A stretch of 25,965 nt of DNA from Thiotrichales bacterium (GCA_002698045.1 NZUR01000022.1:7051-33015); one strand, 5' to 3'. Shown: positions 14,865 through 23,609, counted from the first letter of the stretch. A program made the numbers and translations. The notes: a model not told the origin generated them from the sequence alone.

Positions 14865-16121
14865 TTGAAATCATTCTCTTTTCAAAACAAAGTATTGCAT
14901 GCTGAGTCTGTTTCAGTTACAGACTTAATGGCAGAGTATGGCTCTCCACTTTATATTTATTCTCGAAGTCAAATAGAATTTAATTGGCAGCAATTTGAAA
15001 ATTCTTTTGATTCTCATCCTCATCTAATTTGCTATGCAGTAAAAGCTAATTCTAATTTAGCAGTGCTAAATATTTTGGCTAAGCTAGGGTCTGGTTTTGA
15101 TGTTGTTTCTATTGGTGAACTTGAAAGAGTAATTACAGCAGGTGGGAAGCCAAGTCTTTGCGTATTCTCTGGAGTTGCTAAAACAAAGGATTCAATTCAA
15201 AAAGCACTTGAATATGGTATTCATTGTTTTAATGTAGAATCAGCTGCAGAGTTAGATCTTATTGAATCTGTTGCTGTTGATATTAAAGTTAAGGCGCCTA
15301 TTTCAATTCGTGTAAACCCTAATGTTGACGCCAAGACACACCCATATATTTCTACAGGATTGACTGAAAATAAGTTTGGAGTTGGCTCTGATGTAGCTTT
15401 ATCTTTGTATAAAAAAGCAAACCTCTCGAAGCATCTAAATGTATGTGGCTTAGACTATCATATTGGCTCACAAATTACTGATACCCTGCCTTTTATGGAG
15501 GCCCTTGATAGAGCATTGGAGTTAATAGATGAGCTTAAAACTGAAAATATTCATTTGAGTCATATTGATATTGGTGGTGGCATAGGTGTTACATATAACA
15601 ATGAGAAAACTATAGATATTGAAGAATATATTCAATCAGTTGTTCGAAAGGTTGGCAACTTAAAAGTTATGGTAGAGCCGGGTCGATCTATCGTAGGTAA
15701 TGCAGGTATTTTTGTTACCAAGGTAGAATATCTAAAGCAAAATGATTCAAAGTCATTTGCTATTATTGATGGCGCAATGAATGATTTACTTCGTCCTGCT
15801 CTTTATGGTTCATACCATCAAGCTGTCAAAGTTATTGATAATGCAAAAGGTATAAATGCTTTATGGGATCTCGTTGGGCCTGTTTGTGAGACTGCTGATT
15901 TTTTAGCAAAAGATAGAAATCTTAATCTTGAAGAGGGTGACTATATTGCAATAATGACTGCTGGCGCATATGGCTTTGTTTTGAGCTCTAATTATAACTC
16001 TAGACCACGAACTGCAGAAGTAATGGTAAGTGAAAATAGTCATGCGATAGTTCGTAAGCGAGAAACTATTGAGTCACTATTTGTAAATGAGACAATATTT
16101 AAAGATGAAACTAACCAATAA
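14865..16121 (+). CDS. lysA: Diaminopimelate decarboxylase (LysA)
   Basis: LysA makes L-lysine from meso-diaminopimelate, using PLP. The 418-residue fold-III enzyme has the Schiff-base Lys60 in CYAVKANSN (57-64), HIGSQIT for the His region, the PLP phosphate-binding GGGIGVTY, EPGRSIVGNAG and, in the C-terminal domain, GPVCETADFL with the active-site cysteine. The start is a TTG, consistent with the usual length; no in-frame ATG or GTG precedes it and no ribosome binding site is visible, so it probably depends on ribosomes finishing the lptM-like gene 15 bases earlier. The dapF gene usually found next is missing; yhbY overlaps its end instead. Confidence 0.95.
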   Translation: MKSFSFQNKVLHAESVSVTDLMAEYGSPLYIYSRSQIEFNWQQFENSFDSHPHLICYAVKANSNLAVLNILAKLGSGFDVVSIGELERVITAGGKPSLCVFSGVAKTKDSIQKALEYGIHCFNVESAAELDLIESVAVDIKVKAPISIRVNPNVDAKTHPYISTGLTENKFGVGSDVALSLYKKANLSKHLNVCGLDYHIGSQITDTLPFMEALDRALELIDELKTENIHLSHIDIGGGIGVTYNNEKTIDIEEYIQSVVRKVGNLKVMVEPGRSIVGNAGIFVTKVEYLKQNDSKSFAIIDGAMNDLLRPALYGSYHQAVKVIDNAKGINALWDLVGPVCETADFLAKDRNLNLEEGDYIAIMTAGAYGFVLSSNYNSRPRTAEVMVSENSHAIVRKRETIESLFVNETIFKDETNQ

Positions 16122-16404
16122 TCAGAAAAAATATTTACGCTCAATGGCTCATGGTCTAAAACCATTTGTGATGATTGGACAGCATGGTTTAAGCGAATCA
16201 GTTTTAGCTGAGTTAGAGTCTACGTTGCTTAAGCATGAGCTAATTAAAATCAAGCTCCGGGTAAGTGACAGAGAAGAAAAGCAACAAATAGTTGACAAAA
16301 TACTAAAAATATCTAAAGCCGAGCTAGTTCAAGTTATTGGTGGAGTATTAGTTATTTTTAGGCCTTTTGATGACAATCCTGATATTATTTTGCCTAGGAC
16401 ATAA
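16105..16404 (+). CDS. yhbY: YhbY/CRM-domain RNA-binding protein, ribosome-associated
   Basis: This 99-residue protein is a single CRM domain, the fold of E. coli YhbY, which binds pre-50S particles and acts in ribosome assembly. It shows LTNNQKKYLRSMAH (3-16), LKPFVMIGQHGLS with the GxxG-type loop, LLKHELIKIK and VIGGVLVIFRP. The ATG at 16105 fits the family; another in-frame ATG at 16087 would add six residues. The chosen start overlaps lysA by 17 bases in another frame. In E. coli yhbY lies near rlmE-ftsH, so this location is different. lpxB follows after 44 bases. Confidence 0.92.
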   Translation: MKLTNNQKKYLRSMAHGLKPFVMIGQHGLSESVLAELESTLLKHELIKIKLRVSDREEKQQIVDKILKISKAELVQVIGGVLVIFRPFDDNPDIILPRT

Positions 16405-16448
16405 GGAGCCTATAGCTTTAAATTAAAATTTATTAATGCTTATATAAA

Positions 16449-17534
16449 ATGAAAATTGCGATCAGTGCTGCAGAAACCTCTGGTGACCTTATCGCTTCAT
16501 CGCTAGTAAAATCATTAAAGTCATATAAACCTGATTACGAAATAGAAGGATTAGCGGGCGATAAGATGACAGAAGTTGGCTGTAAAAGATTATGGCATGC
16601 CGACCAGGTAAATGTAATGGGAATTAGTGAGGTGGTAAGGAAACTACCTTCAGTTTTAGGGTTAAGAAAGTCTATTATTAGACACTATTCTTCTAATAGG
16701 CCTGACATATTTATAGGGGTTGACTCTCCTGACTTTAATTTTAAGATTGAGCGGGAGTTAAAGCAACTTGGTGTTAAAACTATTCATCTTGTTAGTCCAT
16801 CTGTCTGGGCTTGGCGACCCAAGCGAATCAAAAAAATTAAAGCATCAACTGACTTAATGCTCTGTCTTTTTCCATTTGAAGTTGATTTTTATAATAAACA
16901 CAACCAAAAGGCTCTATTCGTCGGTCATCCATTAGCAGAAAAGTTGAAGCCACGGCAAAATTTCAAACCAAATAAACAAGTTTTGCTTATGCCAGGATCA
17001 AGGGAATCCGAAATCAAAACTTTATTGCCTGAATTAGTCTCAACCGTTATATTAATGCGGAAGAGTGATCCCCAAATAAAATTCTGTTTGTCACTTGCTA
17101 ATGATCATCTTAAAAGTTGGGTAGAGAGCGAAATTCGTGGTTTGGATATTGATCTGAGTGTTGGTGATGCACATGACAAAATTAGAACATCAGACCTCGT
17201 TATTGTAGCTTCAGGAACAGCAACTCTTGAAGTGGCTTTGCTTGCAGTTCCTATGATAGTTATTTACAAACTTTCAGCAGTCAGCTATCAAATTGTAAGG
17301 CATCTTTTAAATACTAAATTTATATCTCTTCCAAATGCAATATTGGGGAAAGAGGTTGTACCTGAATTGATTCAAGAAAAAGTTACTGGTCAAAATATTG
17401 CTAACTTAGCAATGAATTTTGTTATGTCTGATAATACAAAAATTGTATCGGAGTTAGAGCAAATACATGAACTTTTAAATCAGAACTCAAGCGTTAAATC
17501 TGCTGAAGCGGTTATGGAGTTTTTGCATGGATAA
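16449..17534 (+). CDS. lpxB: Lipid-A-disaccharide synthase (LpxB)
   Basis: LpxB condenses UDP-2,3-diacylglucosamine with lipid X to form the lipid A disaccharide at the inner face of the membrane. The 361-residue GT-B-type glycosyltransferase has AAETSGDLI (7-15), GVDSPDFN, SPSVWAWRPKR, FVGHPLAE, MPGSRESEI and ASGTATLEVAL, all in order. It is slightly shorter than E. coli LpxB (382). An in-frame stop at 16434-16436 fixes the start at the ATG, which has no ribosome binding site before it. The end overlaps nadC by eight bases (ATGGATAA). The lpxA, lpxD and fabZ genes that often precede lpxB are not adjacent. Confidence 0.95.
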   Translation: MKIAISAAETSGDLIASSLVKSLKSYKPDYEIEGLAGDKMTEVGCKRLWHADQVNVMGISEVVRKLPSVLGLRKSIIRHYSSNRPDIFIGVDSPDFNFKIERELKQLGVKTIHLVSPSVWAWRPKRIKKIKASTDLMLCLFPFEVDFYNKHNQKALFVGHPLAEKLKPRQNFKPNKQVLLMPGSRESEIKTLLPELVSTVILMRKSDPQIKFCLSLANDHLKSWVESEIRGLDIDLSVGDAHDKIRTSDLVIVASGTATLEVALLAVPMIVIYKLSAVSYQIVRHLLNTKFISLPNAILGKEVVPELIQEKVTGQNIANLAMNFVMSDNTKIVSELEQIHELLNQNSSVKSAEAVMEFLHG

Positions 17535-18348
17535 GAAACTTCAAAAAACTGTTAAACAAGCTCTTTTAGAAGATATTGGTGTTGGGGACATATCGTCAAG
17601 CTTGCTTGGTAATGATTATATAAGTGCAGAAGTAATTAGTAGAGACCGGGCGATTATTTGTGGAGCTGAGTATTTTGATTTATGTTTCTTATCTCTTGAT
17701 TCTGATGTAGAGATAGAGTGGAAGGTTGAGGAGGGTTCTGAGATAGTACCAGGTGATGTAATTTGTAGTCTTTATGGTAAATCACAAGCAATAATTACTG
17801 CAGAACGTACAGCCCTTAATTTTTTGCAAATACTAAGTGCTACAGCAACTCAGACCAATTATTTAGTAAGTTTAATAGCAGGTACAAATGCACAATTATT
17901 AGATACTCGAAAAACAATTCCGGGTCTCAGGAAAGCACAAAAATATGCAGTTAAGTGTGGTGGTGGACTAAATCATAGAATGGGGCTTTATGATTGTATT
18001 ATGCTAAAAGAAAATCACATTATGTCGATAGGTTCACTTGAAAAATCTTTAGAAAAAGCCCTTACAAAATACCCTAATAAACCTATTATTGTTGAAGTTG
18101 AAACGCTTGATCAGCTTCGAACTGCACTTTCAATAAAAGGGATTATGCGTATACTCTGTGACAACTTTTCTACTAGTGAACTTAGGGAGGCAGTTAAGCT
18201 TTCTGAAGGAGTGTATCCGTTAGAAGCTTCAGGCGGTATTAACGAGAAAAATATTGTTGATTATGCAGAAACTGGAGTTGACTATATTTCAATCGGGTCA
18301 ATTACTAAAGACATTTTTTCAATCGATCTTTCTTTAAGGTTTATTTAA
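17527..18348 (+). CDS. nadC: Nicotinate-nucleotide pyrophosphorylase (NadC)
   Basis: NadC, or quinolinate phosphoribosyltransferase, turns quinolinate and PRPP into nicotinate mononucleotide in de novo NAD synthesis. The 273 residues are full length. Signatures are LLEDIGVGDISS (13-24), DTRKTIPGLR (126-135), KCGGGLNHRMGLYD (143-156), MLKENH, VEVET and LEASGGIN near the end. Its ATG lies inside the end of lpxB, so translation is probably coupled. The stop TAA overlaps the convergent cysQ stop in the four bases 18345-18348. Its substrate PRPP is made by Prs, encoded at the other end of the window. Confidence 0.95.
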   Translation: MDKKLQKTVKQALLEDIGVGDISSSLLGNDYISAEVISRDRAIICGAEYFDLCFLSLDSDVEIEWKVEEGSEIVPGDVICSLYGKSQAIITAERTALNFLQILSATATQTNYLVSLIAGTNAQLLDTRKTIPGLRKAQKYAVKCGGGLNHRMGLYDCIMLKENHIMSIGSLEKSLEKALTKYPNKPIIVEVETLDQLRTALSIKGIMRILCDNFSTSELREAVKLSEGVYPLEASGGINEKNIVDYAETGVDYISIGSITKDIFSIDLSLRFI

Positions 18349-19103
18349 TAGGCTACAGCCTTAAATGCTGGACTAAGCGTATCTTTATTGGAATTATAGA
18401 CAAGAGGTTGGTTCTTAAAATCGACTACTTTACCACCTGCACCTTCTAAAATACATACACCTGCAGCAGTATCCCATTCTGAGCATCGACCAAACTTAGG
18501 ATAGTAATGATAGAGGCCTTCGGCAATTAAACAAAACTTAAGCGCACTTCCTAATTTGAAAGTTTCAAAATTAGTTTTTAACTTGAGATGATTCTTTAAA
18601 CCCTTGTTGTTATTTGAATATCTTCCCACAACAATATTCTGCCATCGCTTAGGCTTTTTTGTACAAAGTTTTTGACTTATATTATCAACGAGTTTAATAG
18701 ATGTTTGATCTGGTAAGCGATAGTAATGAACCTTATTAATTGGAGAATAAATTAGTCCAAAGCTTGGGTAATTATTTTTAATCAAGGCAATACTAATGCA
18801 AAAGTCAGGAGAGCCATCTATAAAATCTCGAGTTCCATCTAAGGGGTCAATTAGCCAATACTCTTTCCATTTTTTTCGAACTGAAAAAGGAATCTCAGAT
18901 GATTCCTCTGAAAGTATTGGGATGTTGGGGGTTAGTTTTTCTAAGGTCTTTGAGATTAGATGATGTGAGGCTTTATCTGCTTCAGTTACTGGGGTATTGT
19001 CAGATTTAATTGAGAAGTTAGTAGGTTTTTTATGAAGAGACATGATGGTCTCACCTGCCTCAAAGGTTAGTGAAATAAGTTCTGGAAGAAGTTTTGAATC
19101 CAT
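18345..19103 (-). CDS. cysQ: 3'(2'),5'-bisphosphate nucleotidase (CysQ), inositol monophosphatase superfamily
   Basis: CysQ removes the 3' phosphate of PAP made during sulfonation or sulfate reduction. The 252-residue protein has the superfamily metal sites: SEESSE (65-70), LIDPLDGTRDFI (84-95) and CSEWDTAAG (207-215). PLDGTRDF rather than PLDGTTNF points to CysQ over inositol monophosphatase. Most of the N-terminal TPVTEADKA motif (38-46) also matches. The ATG is preceded, seven bases away, by an extended -10 element and no ribosome binding site, so the message may be leaderless. It shares its stop region with the convergent nadC. Confidence 0.9.
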   Translation of the reverse strand: MDSKLLPELISLTFEAGETIMSLHKKPTNFSIKSDNTPVTEADKASHHLISKTLEKLTPNIPILSEESSEIPFSVRKKWKEYWLIDPLDGTRDFIDGSPDFCISIALIKNNYPSFGLIYSPINKVHYYRLPDQTSIKLVDNISQKLCTKKPKRWQNIVVGRYSNNNKGLKNHLKLKTNFETFKLGSALKFCLIAEGLYHYYPKFGRCSEWDTAAGVCILEGAGGKVVDFKNQPLVYNSNKDTLSPAFKAVAY

Positions 19104-19110
19104 GAGCTAA

Positions 19111-19119
19111 ATTATAACA
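19111..19119 (-). promoter_or_regulatory. Extended -10 promoter of cysQ (leaderless)
   Basis: On the minus strand the sequence is TGTTATAAT, a perfect extended -10 element. Seven bases separate it from the cysQ ATG, so transcription should start at or one base before the start codon. No -35 box is seen; the upstream sequence is A-rich. Confidence 0.5.
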
Positions 19120-19179
19120 TTTATAGGTGTATTTTTTTTTACTGAACCAAGTTCTTGAGTAAAATTTACAACAAAGAAA

Positions 19180-19191
19180 TTTACTAGTAAA
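19180..19191. repeat. 12-base perfect palindrome before the peptidase E-like gene
   Basis: TTTACTAGTAAA is self-complementary and ends five bases before the ATG at 19197, where a ribosome binding site would be expected. It could be an operator, or chance. Confidence 0.25.
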
Positions 19192-19196
19192 AAAAT

Positions 19197-19898
19197 ATGA
19201 AAAAACAAGTTTTAGCTATGGGCGGTGGTGGATTTACAATGAAGCCTGAGAACCTTAAGTTGGATCACTATTTGCTATCTATGACAAATAAAAACAACCC
19301 TAAAGTTTGTTTTATTCCTACTGCGAGTGGGGATGATGAAAGCTATACAAGGCGCTTTTACTCGGTTTATAAAAAACTAGAATGTGAAGCTAGTCATTTA
19401 TCTCTCTTTAGTCCCCCAGAGGGTGATTTACGAGACTTTGTTATGGAAAAGGATATTTTTTATGTTGGAGGTGGAAACACACGAAACCTTTTAGTGCTTT
19501 GGAAAGAGTGGGGGCTCGATCAACACTTATATGAGGCATGGTGTAACGGTGCAATTATGGCAGGACTAAGTGCAGGTTCAATTTGCTGGTTTAAACAGGG
19601 TTTAACTGATTCGAAAACAGGAAAATTATTGCCATTAGAGTGCTTGGGGTTTGTAGAAGGAAGTAATTGCCCGCATTTTGATACTGAAAAAGGAAGAAGG
19701 TCTTCATACCATGATGCTATTCTTGATGGTTCAATGATTGATGGTATTGCATGTGATGATGGAGTTGCGGCGCATTTTATAGATGGCAAACTGGAGCGTT
19801 GTGTGGCTTCTATAGCATCAGCTAAGGCATATAGTATTAAAAATATTAATGGAAAGATTAATGAATCAATTATTGAGCCTAAATATCTTGAGGATTAA
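19197..19898 (+). CDS. pepE: Peptidase E-like protein (family S51 alpha-aspartyl dipeptidase)
   Basis: Peptidase E of Salmonella cleaves dipeptides with an N-terminal aspartate. This 233-residue protein has the class I glutamine-amidotransferase-like fold of family S51: AMGGGGFT near the start, FIPTASGDD (39-47), YVGGGNTRNLL (89-99), and the nucleophile elbow AGLSAGSICWF with Ser125 as the likely nucleophile. NCPHFDTE supplies a probable catalytic His160. The long version with SICWF and a later IACDDGVAAHF segment resembles the YgaJ type of the family, whose substrate is less certain than that of true PepE. It ends 40 bases before a strong terminator. Ribosome binding is unclear; a palindrome precedes the start. 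Confidence 0.85.
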   Translation: MKKQVLAMGGGGFTMKPENLKLDHYLLSMTNKNNPKVCFIPTASGDDESYTRRFYSVYKKLECEASHLSLFSPPEGDLRDFVMEKDIFYVGGGNTRNLLVLWKEWGLDQHLYEAWCNGAIMAGLSAGSICWFKQGLTDSKTGKLLPLECLGFVEGSNCPHFDTEKGRRSSYHDAILDGSMIDGIACDDGVAAHFIDGKLERCVASIASAKAYSIKNINGKINESIIEPKYLED

Positions 19899-19938
19899 TA
19901 ATTGCTATTTTTAATAGTAACCTCTAAAACTTCAATTA

Positions 19939-19969
19939 AAAAAAACCTAGCTTATTGCTAGGTTTTTTT
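19939..19969. terminator. Bidirectional rho-independent terminator
   Basis: A 13-base-pair stem (seven A-T pairs and CCTAGC/GCTAGG) encloses the loop TTATT. The A-run on one arm and T-run on the other give a U-tail in both directions. It ends the peptidase E-like transcript on the plus strand and the rpoD-tRNA-Ile2 transcript on the minus strand, where it begins four bases after the tRNA 3' end. Confidence 0.92.
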
Positions 19970-19973
19970 AATT

Positions 19974-20050
19974 TGGTGGGCCTACTTGGACTTGAACCAA
20001 GGACCAATCGATTATGAGTCGACTGCTCTAACCAGCTGAGCTATAGGCCC
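19974..20050 (-). tRNA. tRNA-Ile2 (anticodon CAU)
   Basis: The minus strand folds into a 77-base tRNA with encoded CCA: acceptor GGGCCTA/TAGGCCC (seven pairs), D-arm GCTC/GAGC, anticodon stem GTCGA/TCGAT with loop CTCATAA, and T-arm CTTGG/CCAAG with loop TTCAAGT. A CAU anticodon is shared by initiator Met, elongator Met and the lysidine-modified isoleucine tRNA that reads AUA. The body (GACTCATAATC around the anticodon, TTGGTC, TTCAAGTCC) matches E. coli ileX better than its Met tRNAs, and ileX also lies near rpoD there, as I recall. It would need TilS for lysidine. It starts eight bases after rpoD ends, so it is probably cut from the rpoD transcript. Confidence 0.9.
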
Positions 20051-20058
20051 TAGTAGGA

Positions 20059-21906
20059 TTATTCCAAAAAGCTTTGTAATTTATGGGCACGCGAAGGGTG
20101 CCTTAATTTTCGAAGTGCTTTAGCTTCAATCTGACGAATCCTTTCTCGAGTGACGTCAAACTGCCGTCCAACTTCTTCCAAAGTGTGATCTGTACTCATA
20201 TCGATTCCAAAGCGCATCTTTAAAACTTTTGCTTCTCTTGGTGATAAATTAGCTAGGAGATCGCTAGTAGTTTCTTTTAGGCTTTCTCTAGTTGTAACTT
20301 CTACAGGTGAAGAAAGGTTCGTATCTTCAATAAAATCACCGATAGTAGAGTCTTCATCGTCACCAACGGGATTCTCCATTGATAGGGGCTCTTTAGCAAT
20401 TTTAAGAATTTTGTTAATTTTATATTCAGGTAATTCCATTTCAATAGCAAGTTCTTCTGGTGTAGCTTCTCGTCCAAATTTTTGTAATAGTTGACGCCTT
20501 ACTCGGTTTAACTTATTAATAGTTTCAATCATATGGACAGGAATACGGATAGTGCGAGCTTGATCAGCAATCGAACGGGTAATTGCTTGTCGGATCCACC
20601 AGGTAGCGTATGTTGAAAATTTATAGCCTCTACGATACTCAAACTTGTCAACTGCTTTCATAAGCCCAACGTTTCCTTCTTGAATGAGGTCTAAGAACTG
20701 CAAGCCACGGTTTGCATATTTTTTCGCAATTGAAATAACAAGACGCAAGTTCGCTTCAATCATTTGACTTTTAGCTTTTTTGGCTTTGCGGTCTCCTTGA
20801 CGGAGTCTTTTGTTAATTTCCTTTAACTCAGAGATAGTTATTTGCATTGCTAACTCATGTTCCAAAAGACTTTTTTGAGAATAGTAGATTTCATTCTTAT
20901 TATTTTCTAAGGATTTTTTTGTAGCTTTATCAAGATTAATTAATGTTAGCCAATCAAAGTTAGTTTCATTACCGGGGAATGATTCATAAAAAATCTCTCT
21001 AGTCATTCCTGCATTAAGACAAGCTTGACGTATTATATTTTCTTCTATCTTTACTTTATTTGCACGACTGGAAACAAGCTCCATCATTGTACTTACAAGT
21101 TTTGGTGCAAGTCTCAATTCTGAAATACAAGCAGAGAACTTTTGTCTAGATTTGATTGTTTTATTGTCAAGGTAGCCATGCTTTTCACAGGATTTAACGT
21201 AGCTATTAAAAGATTTTTTAATTTTTTCAAAGCGCTCATATACCTGACCTTCATCTGGGCCGGTGTATTCTAATTCATCAAATTCATCTTCCTCTAGCTC
21301 TTCATCGTCTGACATTTCATCAAGATCCATTGCATCAAGTTCAGCCTGCTTTTCCTTAATAAGGATTTGTTTTTCTTCAAATTCTTCAGCATCCCCTTGA
21401 TAACCAATCACTACATCAGTCATTTTACATTTGCCCTCTTCAAGTCTTGTATAGGCTTTGAAGAAAAAATCAGATATTTCTGGATAAAGAGAAATAGATT
21501 GCATAATTTGGTATACACCTGCCTCAATCTCTTTAGCTATTCGAATTTCATCTTTTTGCTCTAAAAGTTCAACTACACCCATTTCACGCATATACATTCG
21601 AACAGGGTCAGTAGTCCTACCAAATTCTGAATCAAGGGCCGCAAGAGCTGCTGTAGCAACTTCTGCAGAGTTGGCTTGTGCCTTACCACCTGACTCCATT
21701 ACTAGTGTGTCAGCATCCGGTGCTTCGTCAGCAACAACTATATCTAATTCCTCTAAGATTGTAACAATTGGCTCTACTTGTTCAGGGGTTAATAAGTCTT
21801 CTGGCAAAAGGTCATTGATTTCAGAGAAAGTTAAGTAGCCTTGCTCCTTGCCTATTGTTATAAGACTATTAAGCGCTAACTTGTGAGCTTCGGTTGTTGT
21901 GTTCAT
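20059..21906 (-). CDS. rpoD: RNA polymerase primary sigma factor RpoD (sigma-70)
   Basis: This is the housekeeping sigma factor. The 615-residue protein holds region 1.1 (about 5-60), region 1.2 ([16 protein letters not shown]), a long acidic non-conserved region ([20 protein letters not shown]), region 2 (about 381-456, with [35 protein letters not shown] and RTIRIP), region 3 (about 457-530) and region 4 (about 554-615, helix-turn-helix [20 protein letters not shown]). Length matches E. coli RpoD (613). The rpsU-dnaG genes commonly found upstream in this class are absent; prs precedes it. The ATG lacks a ribosome binding site, with an A-run before it. It is followed by tRNA-Ile2. Confidence 0.97.
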   Translation of the reverse strand: MNTTTEAHKLALNSLITIGKEQGYLTFSEINDLLPEDLLTPEQVEPIVTILEELDIVVADEAPDADTLVMESGGKAQANSAEVATAALAALDSEFGRTTDPVRMYMREMGVVELLEQKDEIRIAKEIEAGVYQIMQSISLYPEISDFFFKAYTRLEEGKCKMTDVVIGYQGDAEEFEEKQILIKEKQAELDAMDLDEMSDDEELEEDEFDELEYTGPDEGQVYERFEKIKKSFNSYVKSCEKHGYLDNKTIKSRQKFSACISELRLAPKLVSTMMELVSSRANKVKIEENIIRQACLNAGMTREIFYESFPGNETNFDWLTLINLDKATKKSLENNKNEIYYSQKSLLEHELAMQITISELKEINKRLRQGDRKAKKAKSQMIEANLRLVISIAKKYANRGLQFLDLIQEGNVGLMKAVDKFEYRRGYKFSTYATWWIRQAITRSIADQARTIRIPVHMIETINKLNRVRRQLLQKFGREATPEELAIEMELPEYKINKILKIAKEPLSMENPVGDDEDSTIGDFIEDTNLSSPVEVTTRESLKETTSDLLANLSPREAKVLKMRFGIDMSTDHTLEEVGRQFDVTRERIRQIEAKALRKLRHPSRAHKLQSFLE

Positions 21907-21936
21907 ATATTTGATTTTTTTTAAAACAGAGGAGGG

Positions 21937-21942
21937 ATTATA
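21937..21942 (-). promoter_or_regulatory. -10 promoter box of rpoD
   Basis: A perfect TATAAT on the minus strand lies 30 bases before the rpoD ATG, giving a leader of about 24 bases. No clear -35 box. The leader is rich in pyrimidines then A, with no Shine-Dalgarno sequence. Confidence 0.4.
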
Positions 21943-21995
21943 CCTAAGTCAGAAGATTGATTTAGGCCTTAATTCAGTGCTTTAGAGCCGCTAAA

Positions 21996-22970
21996 CTAAT
22001 TGGAGTCAGCAAAAATTGTACTAATAGATTGCTCTTCACTGATTCTTCTAATAACATTTGCAAGAGTTTTCGCAATTGACAGCTGTCTAATTTTTTTGCA
22101 ATCAGTAGCTTTTTGATTTAAAGGTATTGTATTTGTAATTACTATTTCATCCAACTTAGAGTTTCCAATATTCTCAATTGCGCCTCCAGAAAGAACTGCA
22201 TGTGTTGCATATGCTACAACCTTTTTTGCACCTTTCTCTTTTAGGATTTCTGCTGCTTGGCAGAGTGTTCCACCAGTATCAACCATGTCATCTACCATAA
22301 TGCAAGTGCGTCCAGAAACATCACCAATTACATTCATAACTTTAACTAAATTAGGTTCCGGACGTCTCTTGTCAATGATTGCTAAATCAGCATCATTAAT
22401 TCTTTTTGCTGCAGCTCTAGCTCTAGCAACACCTCCAACATCTGGAGAAACCACAACAACGTCTTGGTAATTACAATCCAAGATGTCTTGGATTAGTACC
22501 GGTTGTGCATAAATATTATCAATAGGTATATTAAAAAATCCTTGTATTTGATCAGCATGCAGATCCATCGTCAAGATTCGATTAACGCCTGAAGTCTCAA
22601 TCATTTGGGCTACAAGTTTCGCAGTTATTGGCACACGAGTTAAGCGAGATCGCCTGTCTTGACGAGAGTACCCTAGATAAGGAACTACAGCAGTAATTCT
22701 TGCAGCAGATGAGCGTTTAAGTGCATCTACCATTATTAACAATTCCATCAATGTTTCTGCTGTTGAGGGGCCACAAGTTGGCTGAATAATAAAAACATCA
22801 CAGCCTCGAACGTTGTCTAGAATTTCAACCTGTGATTCACCATCACTAAATTGACCAACAAAGGCTTTACTTTGGGTAATGTTAAGATTCTCAATAATTT
22901 CGGAAGAAAGGCTAGGGTTTGCATTTCCGCTAAAGATTTTTATTCTCTCTAAAGACATCCGATTTAGCAT
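21996..22970 (-). CDS. prs: Ribose-phosphate pyrophosphokinase (Prs)
   Basis: Prs makes PRPP from ribose 5-phosphate and ATP, for purines, pyrimidines, His, Trp and NAD. Signatures are the N-terminal [24 protein letters not shown] (ATP site), [29 protein letters not shown], the catalytic flexible loop DKRRPEPN and the PRPP-binding [13 protein letters not shown]. The 324 residues from the ATG at 22970 exceed the usual 315 by a little; a second in-frame ATG at 22958 gives 320 and may be the true start, since the -10 box lies only 18 bases before the first ATG. Consumers NadC and TrpD of PRPP are in the same window. Confidence 0.96.
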   Translation of the reverse strand: MLNRMSLERIKIFSGNANPSLSSEIIENLNITQSKAFVGQFSDGESQVEILDNVRGCDVFIIQPTCGPSTAETLMELLIMVDALKRSSAARITAVVPYLGYSRQDRRSRLTRVPITAKLVAQMIETSGVNRILTMDLHADQIQGFFNIPIDNIYAQPVLIQDILDCNYQDVVVVSPDVGGVARARAAAKRINDADLAIIDKRRPEPNLVKVMNVIGDVSGRTCIMVDDMVDTGGTLCQAAEILKEKGAKKVVAYATHAVLSGGAIENIGNSKLDEIVITNTIPLNQKATDCKKIRQLSIAKTLANVIRRISEEQSISTIFADSN

Positions 22971-22988
22971 TTATTGATGTAGGAGACA

Positions 22989-22994
22989 ATTATA
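22989..22994 (-). promoter_or_regulatory. -10 promoter box of prs
   Basis: TATAAT on the minus strand, preceded by TTTG, ends 18 bases before the ATG at 22970. This gives a leader of about 12 bases without a ribosome binding site, or about 24 if translation starts at 22958. Confidence 0.4.
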
Positions 22995-23046
22995 CAAACA
23001 AATTAGCTAATTAAGCGTAATAGTTTTTTAAATTTATATTTTTGAT

Positions 23047-23526
23047 TTATAGAAGCTGATCAATGAATGGAGTTATATCTTCAGGCTCAACTGTTGAGCT
23101 AAAGCGCTTGAAAGGGACTCCATTACGATCAATCAGAAATTTAGTAAAATTCCATTTGATGCTGTTATTTAATTTGCCCTTGAGTTCCTTTTTCAAATAT
23201 TTGTAAAGAGGATGAACATCAGAGCCATTTACTTCAATCTTTTCAGACAAAGGAAAGGTGACATTATAATTTGTGCTACAAAACTCTTGTATTTCTTCTG
23301 AAGTACCAGGCTCCTGTTTTCCAAATTGGTTGCATGGAAAGCCTATTATAACTAGCCCATTATCTTTGTATTCTTGGTAAAGTTTTTCAAGTCCTGTGTA
23401 GTGGTAGGTTAGTCCACAATTACTTGCTGTATTGACTATTAAAACTACCTTTCCTTTGAACTCACTTAAAGAAATTTCTTCACCATTAAGTTGATTAATA
23501 TTAAATTGATAAAATTGTTGACTCAT
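23047..23526 (-). CDS. Glutathione peroxidase (thioredoxin-like, cysteine type)
   Basis: This enzyme reduces hydrogen or organic peroxides using glutathione or thioredoxin. The 159-residue protein has NTASNCGLT with peroxidatic Cys37, GFPCNQFGKQEPG with Cys65 and Gln71, and KWNFTKFLID with Trp125 and Asn126, the complete catalytic set. The Cys37 codon is TGT, so it is not a selenoprotein. GGAG stands nine bases before the ATG as ribosome binding site. It sits between tRNA-Gln and prs, an insertion into the ispE-tRNA-prs order that is common in gammaproteobacteria. It could be read together with the tRNA and ispE upstream. Confidence 0.93.
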   Translation of the reverse strand: MSQQFYQFNINQLNGEEISLSEFKGKVVLIVNTASNCGLTYHYTGLEKLYQEYKDNGLVIIGFPCNQFGKQEPGTSEEIQEFCSTNYNVTFPLSEKIEVNGSDVHPLYKYLKKELKGKLNNSIKWNFTKFLIDRNGVPFKRFSSTVEPEDITPFIDQLL

Positions 23527-23609
23527 GATTATGCTCCATAATTGATAAGAAGTAGATAAATGAAATTTTTTACCTTATAAGAGTTTAATATTTATTTTAA
23601 ACAAAAGGA

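Noticed and set aside
19974..20050. tRNA-Met reading of the CAU tRNA
   Set aside because: The bases around the anticodon and in the T-arm match the isoleucine-2 type, and it is linked to rpoD as ileX is in E. coli as I recall; it lacks the initiator's three G-C pairs in the anticodon stem.
21981..21995. TTTAG/CTAAA hairpin after prs as a terminator
   Set aside because: The stem is only five base pairs and no T-run follows on the minus strand.
23047..23526. Selenocysteine in the glutathione peroxidase
   Set aside because: The active-site codon is TGT, and the frame has no internal TGA.
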